DNA from: an uncultured Sphingomonadaceae bacterium | GTDB taxonomy: Bacteria; Pseudomonadota; Alphaproteobacteria; Sphingomonadales; Sphingomonadaceae | Length of the DNA stretch: 64,000 bases | Reading direction: 5' to 3' | Assembly (NCBI GenBank): GCA_913060895.1 | Contig: CAJXSN010000012.1 | Location: forward strand, 1 to 64,000 | In this document: positions 1 to 10,604 of the stretch, piece after piece | How positions within the stretch are numbered: the first letter of the stretch is position 1 | Layout: each line of letters begins with the position of its first letter | The notes under the pieces: model-generated | The model's input: only the letters and a program-made list of their open reading frames with translations | Database searches by the model: none | What the model was told of the DNA's origin: nothing | Position numbers and translations under genes: made by a program

Positions 1-54
1 AGCACACCCTTCACACGGGTGGGGTCGCAAGTTCAATCCTTGCCGCGCCCACCA
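1..54 (+). tRNA. tRNA-Val (CAC), 3' portion
   Basis: The window opens inside a tRNA. A perfect 5-bp anticodon stem (CACCC at 5-9, GGGTG at 17-21) encloses the loop TTCACAC, giving anticodon CAC at 12-14, which reads valine codon GUG. The T arm follows (GCAAG 27-31, loop TTCAATC, CTTGC 39-43), then the 3' acceptor strand CGCGCCC, discriminator A and an encoded CCA ending at 54. The 5' acceptor strand and D arm lie outside the window. Confidence 0.93.
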
Positions 55-113
55 TCTCGCTCCTACGGGATGGATAAAGACAAACGGCAATCAATCATTG
101 GACCGGCCGGAAA

Positions 114-152
114 CGAAAACGGCCCGCCTCTTCACAGAGACAGGCCGTTATT
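114..152. terminator. Probable bidirectional rho-independent terminator
   Basis: AACGGCC (118-124) and GGCCGTT (143-149) form an outer stem. An inner CTCT/AGAG pairing sits around a short loop. Read on the minus strand the stem is followed by TTTTCGTTT, so it suits the end of the small gene at 172-420; read on the plus strand it could end the tRNA transcript. It lies between two convergent units. Confidence 0.6.
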
Positions 153-171
153 GTTACTATTGCTGCGTCGT

Positions 172-420
172 TCAGCTGGTGACAGCTGGTGCGGTGGTTG
201 CACGGGAGGAATTTTTTGCGTCCCGGTCACGCTCGCCATTGTCGATCACCTTTTTCATCATATAGCCTCCCACCGCCATTGCCGCCATTGCAGGCAGGCT
301 GATGCGGCGCAGTACCATCGGCGCGATAACGCCCAATACAACGCCCGCCGGACCGCCAAACGCGCTGCTCTTTTGCGCCGCTTTGCCGCCCACATATCCA
401 CCAATTAACTTGCCAATCAT
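172..420 (-). CDS. Small glycine-rich hypothetical protein
   Basis: An 82-residue protein beginning MIGKLIGGYVGGKAAQ, with a glycine/alanine-rich hydrophobic middle (about residues 20-55, two possible membrane-associated helices) and a charged C-terminus (DNGERDRDAKNSS). I do not recognise a named family. The start is well supported: AAGGAGAT lies 5-6 bases upstream of the ATG. It is followed on its own strand by a hairpin terminator, so it is probably a monocistronic gene. The glycine-zipper look of the N-terminus suggests membrane association, which is inference only. Confidence 0.65.
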   Translation of the reverse strand: MIGKLIGGYVGGKAAQKSSAFGGPAGVVLGVIAPMVLRRISLPAMAAMAVGGYMMKKVIDNGERDRDAKNSSRATTAPAVTS

Positions 421-441
421 ATATTTATCTCCTTTGCCTTG

Positions 442-756
442 TTAACGGCTTCCCCCCACTGGGGTTCCGCGTTCGGCAGCTCGCGTGCGGCGATTTTGCT
501 CCGCCTCTGTGCTGAAACTGCGTGGCGGACGGTCCCATTCGCCGTTGGCATGGACGACCGTATCCCCAGGAGCGACATCATCGGCGGCATAAATGTCCCA
601 ATTCTGGTGCATCATGTCAGGCCGCCCGAAAATTCGCGTAGCGTTCCAGTATCGATCCTGATCCTCGTCGTCCCGAAAGCCCACGTAGTGCAGCAGATCC
701 GCCGGATGTGGCTCTTTCAAAGCGTCGCTTCTAGCGGCCCAGCGCAGCCCGTTCAT
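442..756 (-). CDS. Small hypothetical protein downstream of sulfotransferase
   Basis: About 104 residues starting MNGLRWAARSDALKEPHPAD, with an acidic, aromatic middle (YVGFRDDEDQDRYWNATRIFG) and a basic tail (EQNRRTRAAERG). No family is recognised. It starts 26 bases inside the end of the upstream sulfotransferase, an arrangement typical of translational coupling. The frame stays open to an upstream ATG at 807, but that start would lie wholly inside the sulfotransferase, so the shorter form is preferred; a GTG directly before the chosen ATG is another option. Ribosome binding sequence is weak. Composition and coupling, rather than a known domain, argue that it is a real gene. Confidence 0.55.
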   Translation of the reverse strand: MNGLRWAARSDALKEPHPADLLHYVGFRDDEDQDRYWNATRIFGRPDMMHQNWDIYAADDVAPGDTVVHANGEWDRPPRSFSTEAEQNRRTRAAERGTPVGGSR

Positions 757-2044
757 CACTGCGTTCACCAAAATTGCTTTCCATCGGGACATCGAAGGCG
801 CGAACATAATCGCCCATCTGATCCAGCACTTCGCCGGGGGTCAGGCCGAACATTTCCAGCGAGTACCGGTGCGGCTTGCGCTTCAGCGCGCGGCTCCGGT
901 CGAGATAGTCCTCCATCGCGGGAAGCGCCGGCTCTATGTCCAAGTCCAAAAAGCCGTAAACCCGGTCCATAGTGCCACGCCAGTCGCGGTCCATCGCGTC
1001 ATATTGCACGTCGATCATCCGGTCAGGCGCGATGGATTTGCGCGCCTCCATCATCCGGGTTACTTGCAGATGAGTTTTGCGTAGCCATTCCTGCCCCACA
1101 GCCTTGGGATCGACATTGTCGGAATAGATGATCGTCTGGTTCCATGCGAGGCTGGCAGCGCTGCCTGTTACTTGCTGAGGATCGCGGTGAGTAAAAATCA
1201 GGCGCGCATCGGGGAATACGTTCAGCAGCGCAGGCAGATCGAGCATGTGTTGCGGCGTTTTCAGTATCCAGGGGCGAATGCTGCTGACCTGCTGGCTCCA
1301 CCCGATCAGACGCAGCTGGTTCGCGAGGTAAGCGTAAGCCGGGGTCGCATCGATGCCCTCGCTCCACCGGCCATAACTTGGCACCTGCCACTGCGCCTCG
1401 TGCTTCATGCCATACATGCTGGCGACCAGCAGGCCGAGTTCTTCCTCCGGCTCCATCGGGCCGGTCGGATGGATCGCCAATGTCCGCGGATTGGCGAGGC
1501 GGGCCACACGCATGATACGTTTGGCTAGCACAGGGCGGAAGTCTTCCTCCTCGCCCGACAGCACTTGTTCGAAATTCTGGCGCGGGACCGGACTGATCGT
1601 TTCGAAACTACGCATATGGCTGAACCGGTGGTCGCTCGCGAGCAAACGGTGCATCCGCGTTGTGCCAGAGCGCATGGGGCCGACAATCACCACCGGGCTC
1701 CGCATCGGGCGCTCGAGAATTTCGGGATGGCGTTTGAACCAGTATTCGCTCAGCAGCCGGTGGAACAGGACCTGCCGGAATTGCAACATCGCTGACATAT
1801 CGCCGGCTGCATTCAGACGCGCCTGTTCACGGATGGATTGAAGCAACACTTCCAGCGGCTGTTCGAACCACGGGTCGCCAAAGTCATCCAGTCCACCTGC
1901 CTGCTCGATCGCCTGTTCTTTGAGATGTCCGGCTTCCAAACGTGCAGGTGCGATGGAGCCCACGCGCCGACCGATACGCACACCCTTGTCCAGAATATCG
2001 ATGAATGGTGTCCGGCGTGGGGGAACTGTCGGATTGGATGCCAA
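731..2044 (-). CDS. Sulfotransferase family protein
   Basis: A 437-residue PAPS-dependent sulfotransferase. The 5'-phosphosulfate loop is VVIVGPMRSGTT (about 118-129). The 3'-phosphate-binding segment is THRDPQQVTGS (about 285-295), preceded by the conserved LKTPQH. It would move a sulfuryl group from PAPS to an unidentified hydroxylated acceptor in the cytoplasm. The start is a TTG at 2044 preceded by AGGGGCG; the first internal ATG is too far downstream to keep the conserved N-terminal region. It diverges from serS. A small hypothetical gene overlaps its end. The PAPS needed would come from cysDNC at the right end of the window. The acceptor is unknown. Confidence 0.85.
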   Translation of the reverse strand: MASNPTVPPRRTPFIDILDKGVRIGRRVGSIAPARLEAGHLKEQAIEQAGGLDDFGDPWFEQPLEVLLQSIREQARLNAAGDMSAMLQFRQVLFHRLLSEYWFKRHPEILERPMRSPVVIVGPMRSGTTRMHRLLASDHRFSHMRSFETISPVPRQNFEQVLSGEEEDFRPVLAKRIMRVARLANPRTLAIHPTGPMEPEEELGLLVASMYGMKHEAQWQVPSYGRWSEGIDATPAYAYLANQLRLIGWSQQVSSIRPWILKTPQHMLDLPALLNVFPDARLIFTHRDPQQVTGSAASLAWNQTIIYSDNVDPKAVGQEWLRKTHLQVTRMMEARKSIAPDRMIDVQYDAMDRDWRGTMDRVYGFLDLDIEPALPAMEDYLDRSRALKRKPHRYSLEMFGLTPGEVLDQMGDYVRAFDVPMESNFGERSDERAALGR

Positions 2045-2158
2045 GTATTCGCCCCTGGGTCGTAATTACGAACCGGTCGCTCTAAAGAAAACAACACAGT
2101 GTTCAAGACCGTAGCGGTTTTCTTGCGCCTGCGCAGTGTGCGGGGCATAGACGCGGCC

Positions 2159-3435
<1,277 letters not shown>

Positions 3436-3439
<4 letters not shown>

Positions 3440-4197
3440 AAATCCTGCTCACAAATGACGATGGTATCCGCGCTCCAGGTCTTGAAGTGCTGGAAGCCAT
3501 TGCGCGCGAATTTTCCGACGACATCTGGATTTGCGCACCTGACGAGGAGCAATCGGGCATGGGCCATGCGCTCACTCTGACGCGCCCAGTCCGCCTGCGT
3601 CAGCACGGTGCGCGCAGGTTCTCCGTCACCGGCACCCCGACCGATAGTGTGACGATGGGAATGCGAAAAGTTATGGAAGGCAATCCCGACCTGATCCTGT
3701 CCGGCGTCAATCGCGGGGCGAACCTAGGAGACGACGTGACTTATTCGGGCACGGTTTCCGCCGCCATCGAAGGCGCGCTGGCGGGCATCCGGTCGATTGC
3801 TATGAGCCAGGTCGTCAATCGCGATGACGCGGCCGGAGCCGACACGTTCGATGCGGCCCGAAAATGGGGCGCGAGGGTGTTGCAACCGCTGCTCGACACT
3901 CCGCTGCCTGCACGCACACTGGTCAATGTGAACTTCCCGCCCCTGCCCGCCACTCAGGTGAAGGGTATTCGCGCTGTACGGCAAGGATTTCACGATTACT
4001 CACGCGGCACTGTGGTGGAAGGACGCGATCCGCGCGGCTTCACCTATTATTGGTTTGGTTTACAGGCAATTGAGCATACACTCGATCACGGAACCGATCT
4101 GGAAGCCATTGGCGAGGGGTATATCGCAGTGACACCATTACAGCTGGACCTGACGCACCACGCATCTCTGGGCGAACTGGGGGAGAGGTTCATATGA
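3436..4197 (+). CDS. surE: 5'/3'-nucleotidase SurE
   Basis: A 253-residue metal-dependent nucleoside monophosphate phosphatase. The N-terminal [17 protein letters not shown] contains the metal-binding Asp pair (D8, D9), and [19 protein letters not shown] is the second signature. It lies between serS and a LysM-M23 gene, overlapping both by 4 bases (ATGA at each junction). This mirrors the enterobacterial surE-pcm-nlpD arrangement without pcm. Length is normal for the family. Confidence 0.96.
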
Positions 4198-4982
4198 TCC
4201 AATCTCCTGCCATAATGTACTTTTCCGCGCTGTCCGCAGCACTGCTGCTGGTTGCAGCACCCGCTTTGGCCAATCCGGCGACGGAGAGCGTGCATACCGT
4301 CGAGGAAGGGGAAACACTGCGCGGAATTGCCAATCGCGCCGGCGTAGAACCTTCCGTAATTGCCGCCGTAAACGGCCTTGTCGAACCATATGATGTACAG
4401 AAAGGCCAGAAGTTGGCCATACCGCGTCAGCGGGTTCACACGGTAAAATCCGGCGATACGCTGGGCGGGTTGGCGAACCGCTATGGCGTGGCGCAGTCAA
4501 ACCTTGCTGTCGCGAACAATATTTCCGAACCCTATTCGCTGCATGTGGGGCAGAAACTGATTATCCCCGCGATGATCACGGCGCGCATACGGCCGCAGGC
4601 TCCGCGCAAGGTCCCGTATTTCCGTAGACCCCATGATGGCCCCGTCATGCTGGGTTTCGGAAGCGGGCATGACGGTATCGACATCGAAACCGGCATGGGC
4701 GACATGATCCGCGCCGCCGCCAGCGGGACGGTCGTGTTTGCTGCACCGGAGAAAACACGCTTCGGGCGGCAGGTTCTGATCGATCACGGAAACGGCTGGC
4801 AAACCAGCTACGGTCATCTTTCGCGCATCACTGTGAGCAAGGGAGAGCTGGTCAAGGTGGGTGAACGCATCGGCCTGTCCGGCGATGCCGGTATAGCCAC
4901 GCGCCCCGAACTTCATTTCGAAATCCGTCACAATGGCCGCGATATCGATCCAGCAAGCAAATTGCCTGCGCGTGGGAATTGA
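4194..4982 (+). CDS. LysM and M23 peptidase-domain envelope protein, NlpD-like
   Basis: A 262-residue exported protein with a signal peptide (about 1-26, ...LLLVAAPALA), two LysM peptidoglycan-binding repeats (34-77 and 82-125) and a C-terminal M23 domain. The zinc ligands look retained: GHDGID gives H159 and D163, LHFE gives H241. H208 (YGHLS) is also present. However, the first His of the usual HxH is E239, as in activator-type NlpD relatives, so it may activate amidases instead of cutting peptidoglycan itself. It overlaps surE by four bases. A second in-frame ATG at 4215 would give a shorter signal peptide. Confidence 0.88.
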   Translation: MIQSPAIMYFSALSAALLLVAAPALANPATESVHTVEEGETLRGIANRAGVEPSVIAAVNGLVEPYDVQKGQKLAIPRQRVHTVKSGDTLGGLANRYGVAQSNLAVANNISEPYSLHVGQKLIIPAMITARIRPQAPRKVPYFRRPHDGPVMLGFGSGHDGIDIETGMGDMIRAAASGTVVFAAPEKTRFGRQVLIDHGNGWQTSYGHLSRITVSKGELVKVGERIGLSGDAGIATRPELHFEIRHNGRDIDPASKLPARGN

Positions 4983-5014
4983 GTTAACCATTTGACCGTG
5001 TCGGCACATCACGC

Positions 5015-6130
5015 ATGAGCGATCAGATCGAATCTCTGGGAAGAGGCTCCGGAACCAAGAAGGTTCGCGGGCCCAAGTTCCAGCCGCTGCGCCGCGCGGT
5101 CGGCCTGCCGGTGTGGGGCGATCTGGGCATTCGCGCCGGGCTGGCACTGTTCCTGATCTTTATCGTCATTATGATCCACTGGTGGGATCGCGGCGGTCTG
5201 GTCGACAATCTGGATGGAGATGTCAGCTTCCTCGACGTGGTGTATTTCACCATGATTTCCATTACTACCACAGGCTTTGGTGACATCGCGCCAATTACCG
5301 ATCGTGCGCGGCTTGTGGAGGCGGTGATCGTCACGCCGGTCCGCTTCGCCGTCCTCTTCATCTTTGTAGGCACGGCCTACAATTTTATCATGAAACGCAG
5401 CTGGGAGAAGTTCCGTATGGCCCGTATCCAAGAGCAGCTATCGGACCATATCGTGGTTCTGGGCTTTGGCATTTCCGGCTCCGAAGCTGTGACAGAACTG
5501 ATCGAACGCGGGACCGACCCAACGCAGATCGTGGTAATCGACCCGAGCGAGGAGCGGTTGCATGATGCAGAAGCACTGGGCTGCAATGTCATGGCGGCCG
5601 ATGCCACCCGCGACGGGACCCTGCAGGCCGTACGAATCGAAAAAGCGCAGAATGTTCTTGTTTCTGCCGGGCGGGACGACACCTCTATCCTGATCGTGCT
5701 GACAGTGCGCGCCCTTGCCCCCAATGTGCCGATCAGCATGGTCGTGCGCGCCGACGACAATGAGCATATTGCCCGCCAGGCGGGCGCCAACAATGTCATC
5801 AACCCCGTCCGCTTTACCGGCCTGCTGCTGGCGGGCAGTGCGAAGGGCGCACATATCGCCGAATATCTTGCTGATCTGGCGTCGGTGTCGGGCCGGGTCC
5901 AGCTGGTCGAGCGCGAAGTGACCGACGAAGAGTGCGGCTGCTCCATCAGCGAACTACCGTCGGGCGGGCGGGGGCTGCGCGTTTATCGCAATGGCAAGGC
6001 ACTGGGTTTCTGGGAAGACGCCTGCCAAAATCTCCAGAAGGGCGATATTATCGTTGAGATTATCCCCACCCCGTCGGGCGAGCAGCGCGGCGACGGACAT
6101 AATGGCAGGCAGGTGCGCCAGGGCGGTTAG
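5015..6130 (+). CDS. Potassium channel with RCK/TrkA-N domain
   Basis: A 371-residue inner-membrane ion channel subunit. A transmembrane helix (about 38-56) is followed by a pore loop with selectivity filter TTGFGD (85-90, a variant of TVGYGD) and a second helix (about 103-124). A cytoplasmic RCK domain with the Rossmann glycine motif VVLGFGISGSE (147-157) and acidic IDPSEE follows; ligand-binding NAD or other gating is typical of the family. A C-terminal region with a Cys pair (EECGCS) comes last. It starts 32 bases after the NlpD-like gene and converges with the DUF1761 gene. The ion selectivity is inferred from the filter. Confidence 0.88.
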   Translation: MSDQIESLGRGSGTKKVRGPKFQPLRRAVGLPVWGDLGIRAGLALFLIFIVIMIHWWDRGGLVDNLDGDVSFLDVVYFTMISITTTGFGDIAPITDRARLVEAVIVTPVRFAVLFIFVGTAYNFIMKRSWEKFRMARIQEQLSDHIVVLGFGISGSEAVTELIERGTDPTQIVVIDPSEERLHDAEALGCNVMAADATRDGTLQAVRIEKAQNVLVSAGRDDTSILIVLTVRALAPNVPISMVVRADDNEHIARQAGANNVINPVRFTGLLLAGSAKGAHIAEYLADLASVSGRVQLVEREVTDEECGCSISELPSGGRGLRVYRNGKALGFWEDACQNLQKGDIIVEIIPTPSGEQRGDGHNGRQVRQGG

Positions 6131-6142
6131 GATAACGCTCCA

Positions 6143-6541
6143 TCAGTTCATCGCAGAAAATACGCCCCCCATTGCCGCCATGCCGATAATGAAATGGCCC
6201 GCGTCGATAAAGAAAAGCGCTGCCGTTTTCCGCTGATAGAGATAATTGATCCCGATTGCCGGCACCATCACGCCCAGTGCAAATCCGATGGAGATCATCA
6301 TGATCGCCCGATCGCTCGCCCCGGTCATCGCGAACTGGTGCGCCAGCACTGTGGCAATCAGAACTTCGAACAGCAGCGTCAGCCCAAAAATTTTGACCAT
6401 ATTGCCGGACTGGACCTGATCGTCGCTGAGCTCCGAAGCCTTTTGCCACGCCTTGCCGAAGATCACGCCGTACCAAAGCGCTCCGACTACAAAGAACACC
6501 AATGCAGCCAGTAGTATCGTAACCAGATTTGTATCACCCAT
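6143..6541 (-). CDS. DUF1761 family membrane protein
   Basis: A 132-residue protein with four hydrophobic helices. It carries the DUF1761 signature near the N-terminus, ALWYGVIFGKAWQKA, followed by MVKIFG and later MVPAIGINYLYQRKT. The function of the family is unknown. The start is supported by AGGAG eight bases upstream of the ATG. It sits on its own on the minus strand, converging with the potassium channel and diverging from rimO. Confidence 0.8.
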   Translation of the reverse strand: MGDTNLVTILLAALVFFVVGALWYGVIFGKAWQKASELSDDQVQSGNMVKIFGLTLLFEVLIATVLAHQFAMTGASDRAIMMISIGFALGVMVPAIGINYLYQRKTAALFFIDAGHFIIGMAAMGGVFSAMN

Positions 6542-6620
6542 GATGCAGACTCCTCTTGAATGCGCGATCAGTCCTTACGCTATAGCGTGATTGGCCTTGC
6601 GGGTGTAAAGGCGCGCGGCA

Positions 6621-8006
6621 ATGAACACCGCGACACTCTCCTCCTCCACCACCCTGCCCGATGCCAAGAAGGTCGGCATGGTCTCCCTCGGCTGCCCGAA
6701 GGCACTGGTAGACTCCGAACGCATCCTGACGCGGTTGCGGGCCGATGGCTACGCGATGAGCGCGGATTATGCAGGCGCGGATGTCGTGCTGGTGAACACC
6801 TGCGGCTTCCTCGATTCCGCTAAAGAAGAAAGCCTGGCTGCAATCGGCGAGGCGATTGCCGAGAATGGCCGCGTCATCGTGACTGGCTGCATGGGCGACG
6901 AGGCAGAAGCCATTCGCGCCGCCCATCCGCAAGTACTGGCAGTGACCGGCGCGCATCAATACGAGCAGGTCGTGGAGGCGGTCCATGAATACGCGCCGCC
7001 CAGCCAAGGTCCGTATGTGGATCTCATCCCGCAGCCTGACATTAAGCTGACCCCGCGCCATTACAGCTATCTGAAAATTTCGGAGGGCTGCAACCACTCC
7101 TGCGCTTTCTGCATAATCCCCGATTTGCGAGGAAAACTAGCCAGCCGCCGCGTGGACGCAGTGCTGCGCGAGGCTGAGAAACTGGTCGCTGCGGGCACAC
7201 GCGAACTGCTTGTAATCAGTCAGGACACATCCGCTTACGGTGTCGATACGCGGCACGAAGTGCGGGACTGGAAAGGCCGCGAAACGCGCGCCCACATGAC
7301 CGATCTGGCGCGCGAATTGGGCCGGTTGGACATTGGAGACGGAAAACCGCCCTGGGTGCGGCTGCACTATGTTTACCCTTACCCACATGTCGACGCTGTG
7401 ATCCCGCTGATGGCGGAGGGTCTGCTGACACCCTATCTCGATATCCCATTCCAACATGCCAGCCCCGCTGTACTGAAACGCATGAAGCGCCCGGCGAACG
7501 AGGCCAAGGTGCTCGAACGGTTGAAAGCCTGGCGCGCAATCTGCCCCGACATTGCCGTGCGCTCCAGCTTCGTGGTCGGTTTCCCCGGAGAGACAGAAGA
7601 AGATTTCCAGTATCTTTGCAAATGGCTGGAAGAGGCCCAGCTCGACCGGGTAGGAGCTTTCCGGTTTGAACCCGTCGAGGGCGCCCAGGCCAATGCCTTG
7701 CCCGATGCGGTGCCTGAATCGTTGAAAGAAGAACGCTACGCTCGCCTGATGGAATTGACCGCCCGAATCAGCGCCGAAAAGCTCAGTGCAAAGGTCGGCC
7801 GCACACTGCCTGTCATCATAGACGATGTGGGCGAACCCGACGAAGACGGCGACATCGGCGCCACAGGCCGCAGCCAGGCCGATGCTCCGGAAATCGACGG
7901 CGCGGTGTTCCTTCGAAATGTCCCCGGCACGCTTAGCGCGGGCGACATAATCGACGCAGAAATCGAGGACGCCGACGCCCATGATCTTTTCGGCGTTCCG
8001 GCCTAG
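6621..8006 (+). CDS. rimO: Ribosomal protein uS12 methylthiotransferase RimO
   Basis: A 461-residue radical SAM enzyme that methylthiolates an aspartate of ribosomal protein S12. The N-terminal UPF0004 domain supplies cluster cysteines C25 ([12 protein letters not shown]), C61 (NTCGFLD) and C90 (GCMGDEA). The radical SAM cluster is C157-x3-C161-x2-C164 ([17 protein letters not shown]). A TRAM-like domain occupies the last ~70 residues. The wording [12 protein letters not shown] and FCIIPDLRG fits RimO better than MiaB. Monocistronic by spacing. Confidence 0.95.
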   Translation: MNTATLSSSTTLPDAKKVGMVSLGCPKALVDSERILTRLRADGYAMSADYAGADVVLVNTCGFLDSAKEESLAAIGEAIAENGRVIVTGCMGDEAEAIRAAHPQVLAVTGAHQYEQVVEAVHEYAPPSQGPYVDLIPQPDIKLTPRHYSYLKISEGCNHSCAFCIIPDLRGKLASRRVDAVLREAEKLVAAGTRELLVISQDTSAYGVDTRHEVRDWKGRETRAHMTDLARELGRLDIGDGKPPWVRLHYVYPYPHVDAVIPLMAEGLLTPYLDIPFQHASPAVLKRMKRPANEAKVLERLKAWRAICPDIAVRSSFVVGFPGETEEDFQYLCKWLEEAQLDRVGAFRFEPVEGAQANALPDAVPESLKEERYARLMELTARISAEKLSAKVGRTLPVIIDDVGEPDEDGDIGATGRSQADAPEIDGAVFLRNVPGTLSAGDIIDAEIEDADAHDLFGVPA

Positions 8007-8187
8007 CAATACGGCTTCGTAATCGAAGCAGCTGGAAATTCGTAGGTGTTCAGTGTGTCCAAGAAAGTCGGTCACACCGGCTCTGACAACCAATGAATAT
8101 CCCATATGATACAAGGCGCTCCGAAAATTTGGATTTGTTTGTGCATTGGCCAGGAAACTTTCCCGGTCGCGCGTGCGTATCATCACC

Positions 8188-8988
8188 ATGTCCCTAGAAA
8201 TCGATGTCTCCTTTGCCTTTCAGGCTGACCAGCCCACCGACGTGCTGTTGCACTTTGAAGGGGCGATGATCCCCGAGCAGACCCATCTGCGCCACCACAC
8301 CAGCCTCTCGCCCAGTCCGCATATTGCACGGATTCCGGCACAGGATGCGATTGGCGAACGGGTCTGGATTCGTGCAGAAGGGCGTTATGAAGTCGGCTAC
8401 AGCGCGCAGATCGAGGTCGATCGCTTGCTGACCCAGATCGACCCCCTTAGCCAACTTGCCCCGCATGCGTTGCCGGGCGGCACGATAAAATACCTGTTCG
8501 ACAGCCGTTATTGCGCCGCTGGACAGTTCCATTCCTTTGTCGATGACGAATTCGGTGATCTCTCCGGAGGCAATCGGATCATGGCGATCAGCAATTGGGT
8601 CTCCGAACATTTCAGTTACGTGCCCGGGGTCAGCGGGCCGAATACCACAGCTCTCGACAGCTTCGTGGAACGGCGCGGTATCTGCCGCGACTATGCTCAT
8701 GTCATCGTCACCCTGGCCCGTGCATCGGGAATACCCGCCCGCTTCGTCAGCTGCTTTGCACCCGGCGTCACCCCACCGGATTTCCATGCGGTTGCGGAAG
8801 TGTTTCTGGAAGACACAACTACGCCCGGAGGCGGTGCCTGGTATCTGGTTGATGCCACGGGGATGGCCCAGCCCTCTGACATAGTGAAAATCGGGGTCGG
8901 CAGGGATGCTGCGGATGTCAGTTTCATGACCAGTTTCGGAGTGACCGAATTTCTGGAGAAAACCGTCAGCGTGACACACGCCGATTAG
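8188..8988 (+). CDS. Transglutaminase-like domain protein
   Basis: A 266-residue protein with an N-terminal beta-rich region and a transglutaminase/cysteine-protease fold. The triad is visible: C166 in RGICRDYAH, H200 in DFHAVAEV, D222 in YLVDATG. Bacterial members are usually proteases or amide-processing enzymes of unknown substrate. The ATG at 8188 (MSLEIDVSFAFQ) is preferred to an upstream in-frame ATG at 8146, which would add a basic segment without family character. No signal peptide is seen, suggesting a cytoplasmic protein. It stands alone between rimO and the aldolase. Confidence 0.87.
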   Translation: MSLEIDVSFAFQADQPTDVLLHFEGAMIPEQTHLRHHTSLSPSPHIARIPAQDAIGERVWIRAEGRYEVGYSAQIEVDRLLTQIDPLSQLAPHALPGGTIKYLFDSRYCAAGQFHSFVDDEFGDLSGGNRIMAISNWVSEHFSYVPGVSGPNTTALDSFVERRGICRDYAHVIVTLARASGIPARFVSCFAPGVTPPDFHAVAEVFLEDTTTPGGGAWYLVDATGMAQPSDIVKIGVGRDAADVSFMTSFGVTEFLEKTVSVTHAD

Positions 8989-9050
8989 CTTCCATCGTTC
9001 TGTCAATTGTCGCACTGGCCCACAGGCAGCGGCACTGGTATTGATTACTG

Positions 9051-9695
9051 ATGAGCACCAGTAAACCGACCCGCACGATAGCCGATCTGATGCAAGTTGC
9101 ACCTGTAATACCGGTTATCGTAATAGACGATGTCCGACAGGCCGTTCCGCTGGCGCAAGCGCTGGTAAATGGCGGTTTGCGTGTGCTGGAAGTGACCTTG
9201 CGCACAGATGCAGCGCTGGAGTCCATCGCTGCAATGCGCGAAGTCGACGGAGCGATTGTCGGCGCGGGCACAGTCACAGGGCAGCGTGATCTGGCGGCTG
9301 CGCTGGAGGCGGGGAGTGAATTTATTGTCTCCCCCGGCCTGACCGAACCGCTGGCCAAGGCGGCCATCCGCGAACGCGTGCCGTTCCTGCCCGGAATATC
9401 CAATGCCGGAGACATTATGCGCGGACTGGACATGGGCCTCGATCATTTCAAATTTTTCCCGGCAATGGCTGCTGGCGGCCTGCCTGCGTTGCAAGCGCTG
9501 GCGGCTCCGTTTCACCAGTGCCGGTTCTGCCCTACTGGCGGGATCGGCCTTGGTAACGTGGCCGACTGGCTTGCGTTCGATCCTGTTTTGTGTGTCGGAG
9601 GAAGCTGGGTCTGCGCGCCAAAGTCTGGCAACGGCTCGCCGGATTTCGTCGCCATTGCAGAGGCTGCCCGGGCAGCAGCCGGCCTGCGGCGTTAA
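9051..9695 (+). CDS. eda: 2-dehydro-3-deoxy-phosphogluconate (KDPG/KHG) aldolase
   Basis: A 214-residue class I aldolase cleaving KDPG to pyruvate and glyceraldehyde 3-phosphate, the last step of the Entner-Doudoroff pathway. The catalytic residues are in place: E47 in VLEVTLRT and the Schiff-base lysine K134 in HFKFFPA, with the phosphate-binding CPTGGI and VGGSW segments near the C-terminus. edd, zwf and pgl, which are often clustered with it, are not in the window, so it is an isolated copy here. The ribosome binding site before the ATG is weak. Confidence 0.94.
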   Translation: MSTSKPTRTIADLMQVAPVIPVIVIDDVRQAVPLAQALVNGGLRVLEVTLRTDAALESIAAMREVDGAIVGAGTVTGQRDLAAALEAGSEFIVSPGLTEPLAKAAIRERVPFLPGISNAGDIMRGLDMGLDHFKFFPAMAAGGLPALQALAAPFHQCRFCPTGGIGLGNVADWLAFDPVLCVGGSWVCAPKSGNGSPDFVAIAEAARAAAGLRR

Positions 9696-9779
9696 CTTTT
9701 CGCGGCTTCGCGTCTCTCAGTGGGACGTTGCACCAATACCAACTGGCGCAACAGGCATGTTTACGACATATTCTATTGC

Positions 9780-10592
9780 ATGAACCCGATGATCAAATGG
9801 ATTGGCGGCGCGACTGCCGCGACGCTCATGGTTTTTGGCGGGGCTACCCTTGCCGGATCGATGATGGACACATCTACGCCGATCGCGGCTGATCCGGTGG
9901 ATAACGCACCCGCCGGTGATGCTCTAGGCACCGCCATTCCGGTTGATGAGAACATGATTGCTCAGGCCGAGACTGTACCTGCCAGGGTATCCGGCGACGC
10001 TCTGAATACGGTAGCTGCCGAGGCCGAGAACGCTCTGGCTGATAATACGGCCAACGACACCGCTTCAACCGCTGCCCCTGGTCCGGCCCGCAGCGAAGCC
10101 CGTCTGCAACAGGCATCTTCCAACAGTGAAGAATTTGTCGTTAAACGGATCCTGCCGATCAACGGTCCGATCAAATATGGTGAATGGCACTGGAATACGG
10201 ACGATGTTCCGGCGAATGGAAAGGTCGTAATGACGGTTGATCTGGACGCCCGCGTTATCTCCGTTTTCAAGGGCGGCTATGAAATTGGCGCATCGGCGGT
10301 TTTGCTGGGCACCGACAAGCACCCGACTCCGCTCGGCACGTTCCCTATCCGCTACAAAATGCGCCACAATGTTTCGGAGAAATACAATAATGCTCCGATG
10401 CCCTATTCTATGTTTCTGACCAGCGATGGCATCGCGCTGCATGGCTCCCAGGTCGAAAACGGCTTTGCCAGCCACGGATGCATTGGCATGCCCGACGATT
10501 TCGCGGCCAAGGTGTTCGCTGTCGCCAAGAAGGGCGACAAGGTCATCATAACCCGCGGCGAAACGCTGGGTGTGGGCCAGCAAATCCTCTGA
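9780..10592 (+). CDS. L,D-transpeptidase (YkuD domain) protein
   Basis: A 270-residue envelope protein. A hydrophobic N-terminal signal-anchor (about 6-24) is followed by an acidic, low-complexity Ala/Asn/Thr linker to ~115 and a C-terminal YkuD catalytic domain. The signature HGSQVENGFASHGCIGMP contains the catalytic C234, with HG and SHGC conserved. Such enzymes form 3-3 peptidoglycan cross-links or attach proteins to peptidoglycan in the periplasm. The ATG at 9780 is preferred because the upstream extension to 9720 is basic and would disrupt the signal. It converges with tilS with only 12 bases between stops. Confidence 0.9.
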   Translation: MNPMIKWIGGATAATLMVFGGATLAGSMMDTSTPIAADPVDNAPAGDALGTAIPVDENMIAQAETVPARVSGDALNTVAAEAENALADNTANDTASTAAPGPARSEARLQQASSNSEEFVVKRILPINGPIKYGEWHWNTDDVPANGKVVMTVDLDARVISVFKGGYEIGASAVLLGTDKHPTPLGTFPIRYKMRHNVSEKYNNAPMPYSMFLTSDGIALHGSQVENGFASHGCIGMPDDFAAKVFAVAKKGDKVIITRGETLGVGQQIL

Positions 10593-10604
10593 TCAAATCG
10601 ACGG

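Noticed and set aside
2045..2158. T-box or other riboswitch upstream of serS
   Set aside because: The 114-base divergent region shows no T-box motif or long leader structure, and T-boxes are not expected in alphaproteobacteria.
8014..8029. Hairpin GCTTCG/CGAAGC after rimO as terminator
   Set aside because: Only a 6-bp stem and no T stretch follows, so it is not convincing as a terminator.
7137..8189. 350-codon open frame antisense to rimO
   Set aside because: rimO has intact cluster motifs over the same span; the antisense product is rich in His/Cys/Arg typical of shadow frames.
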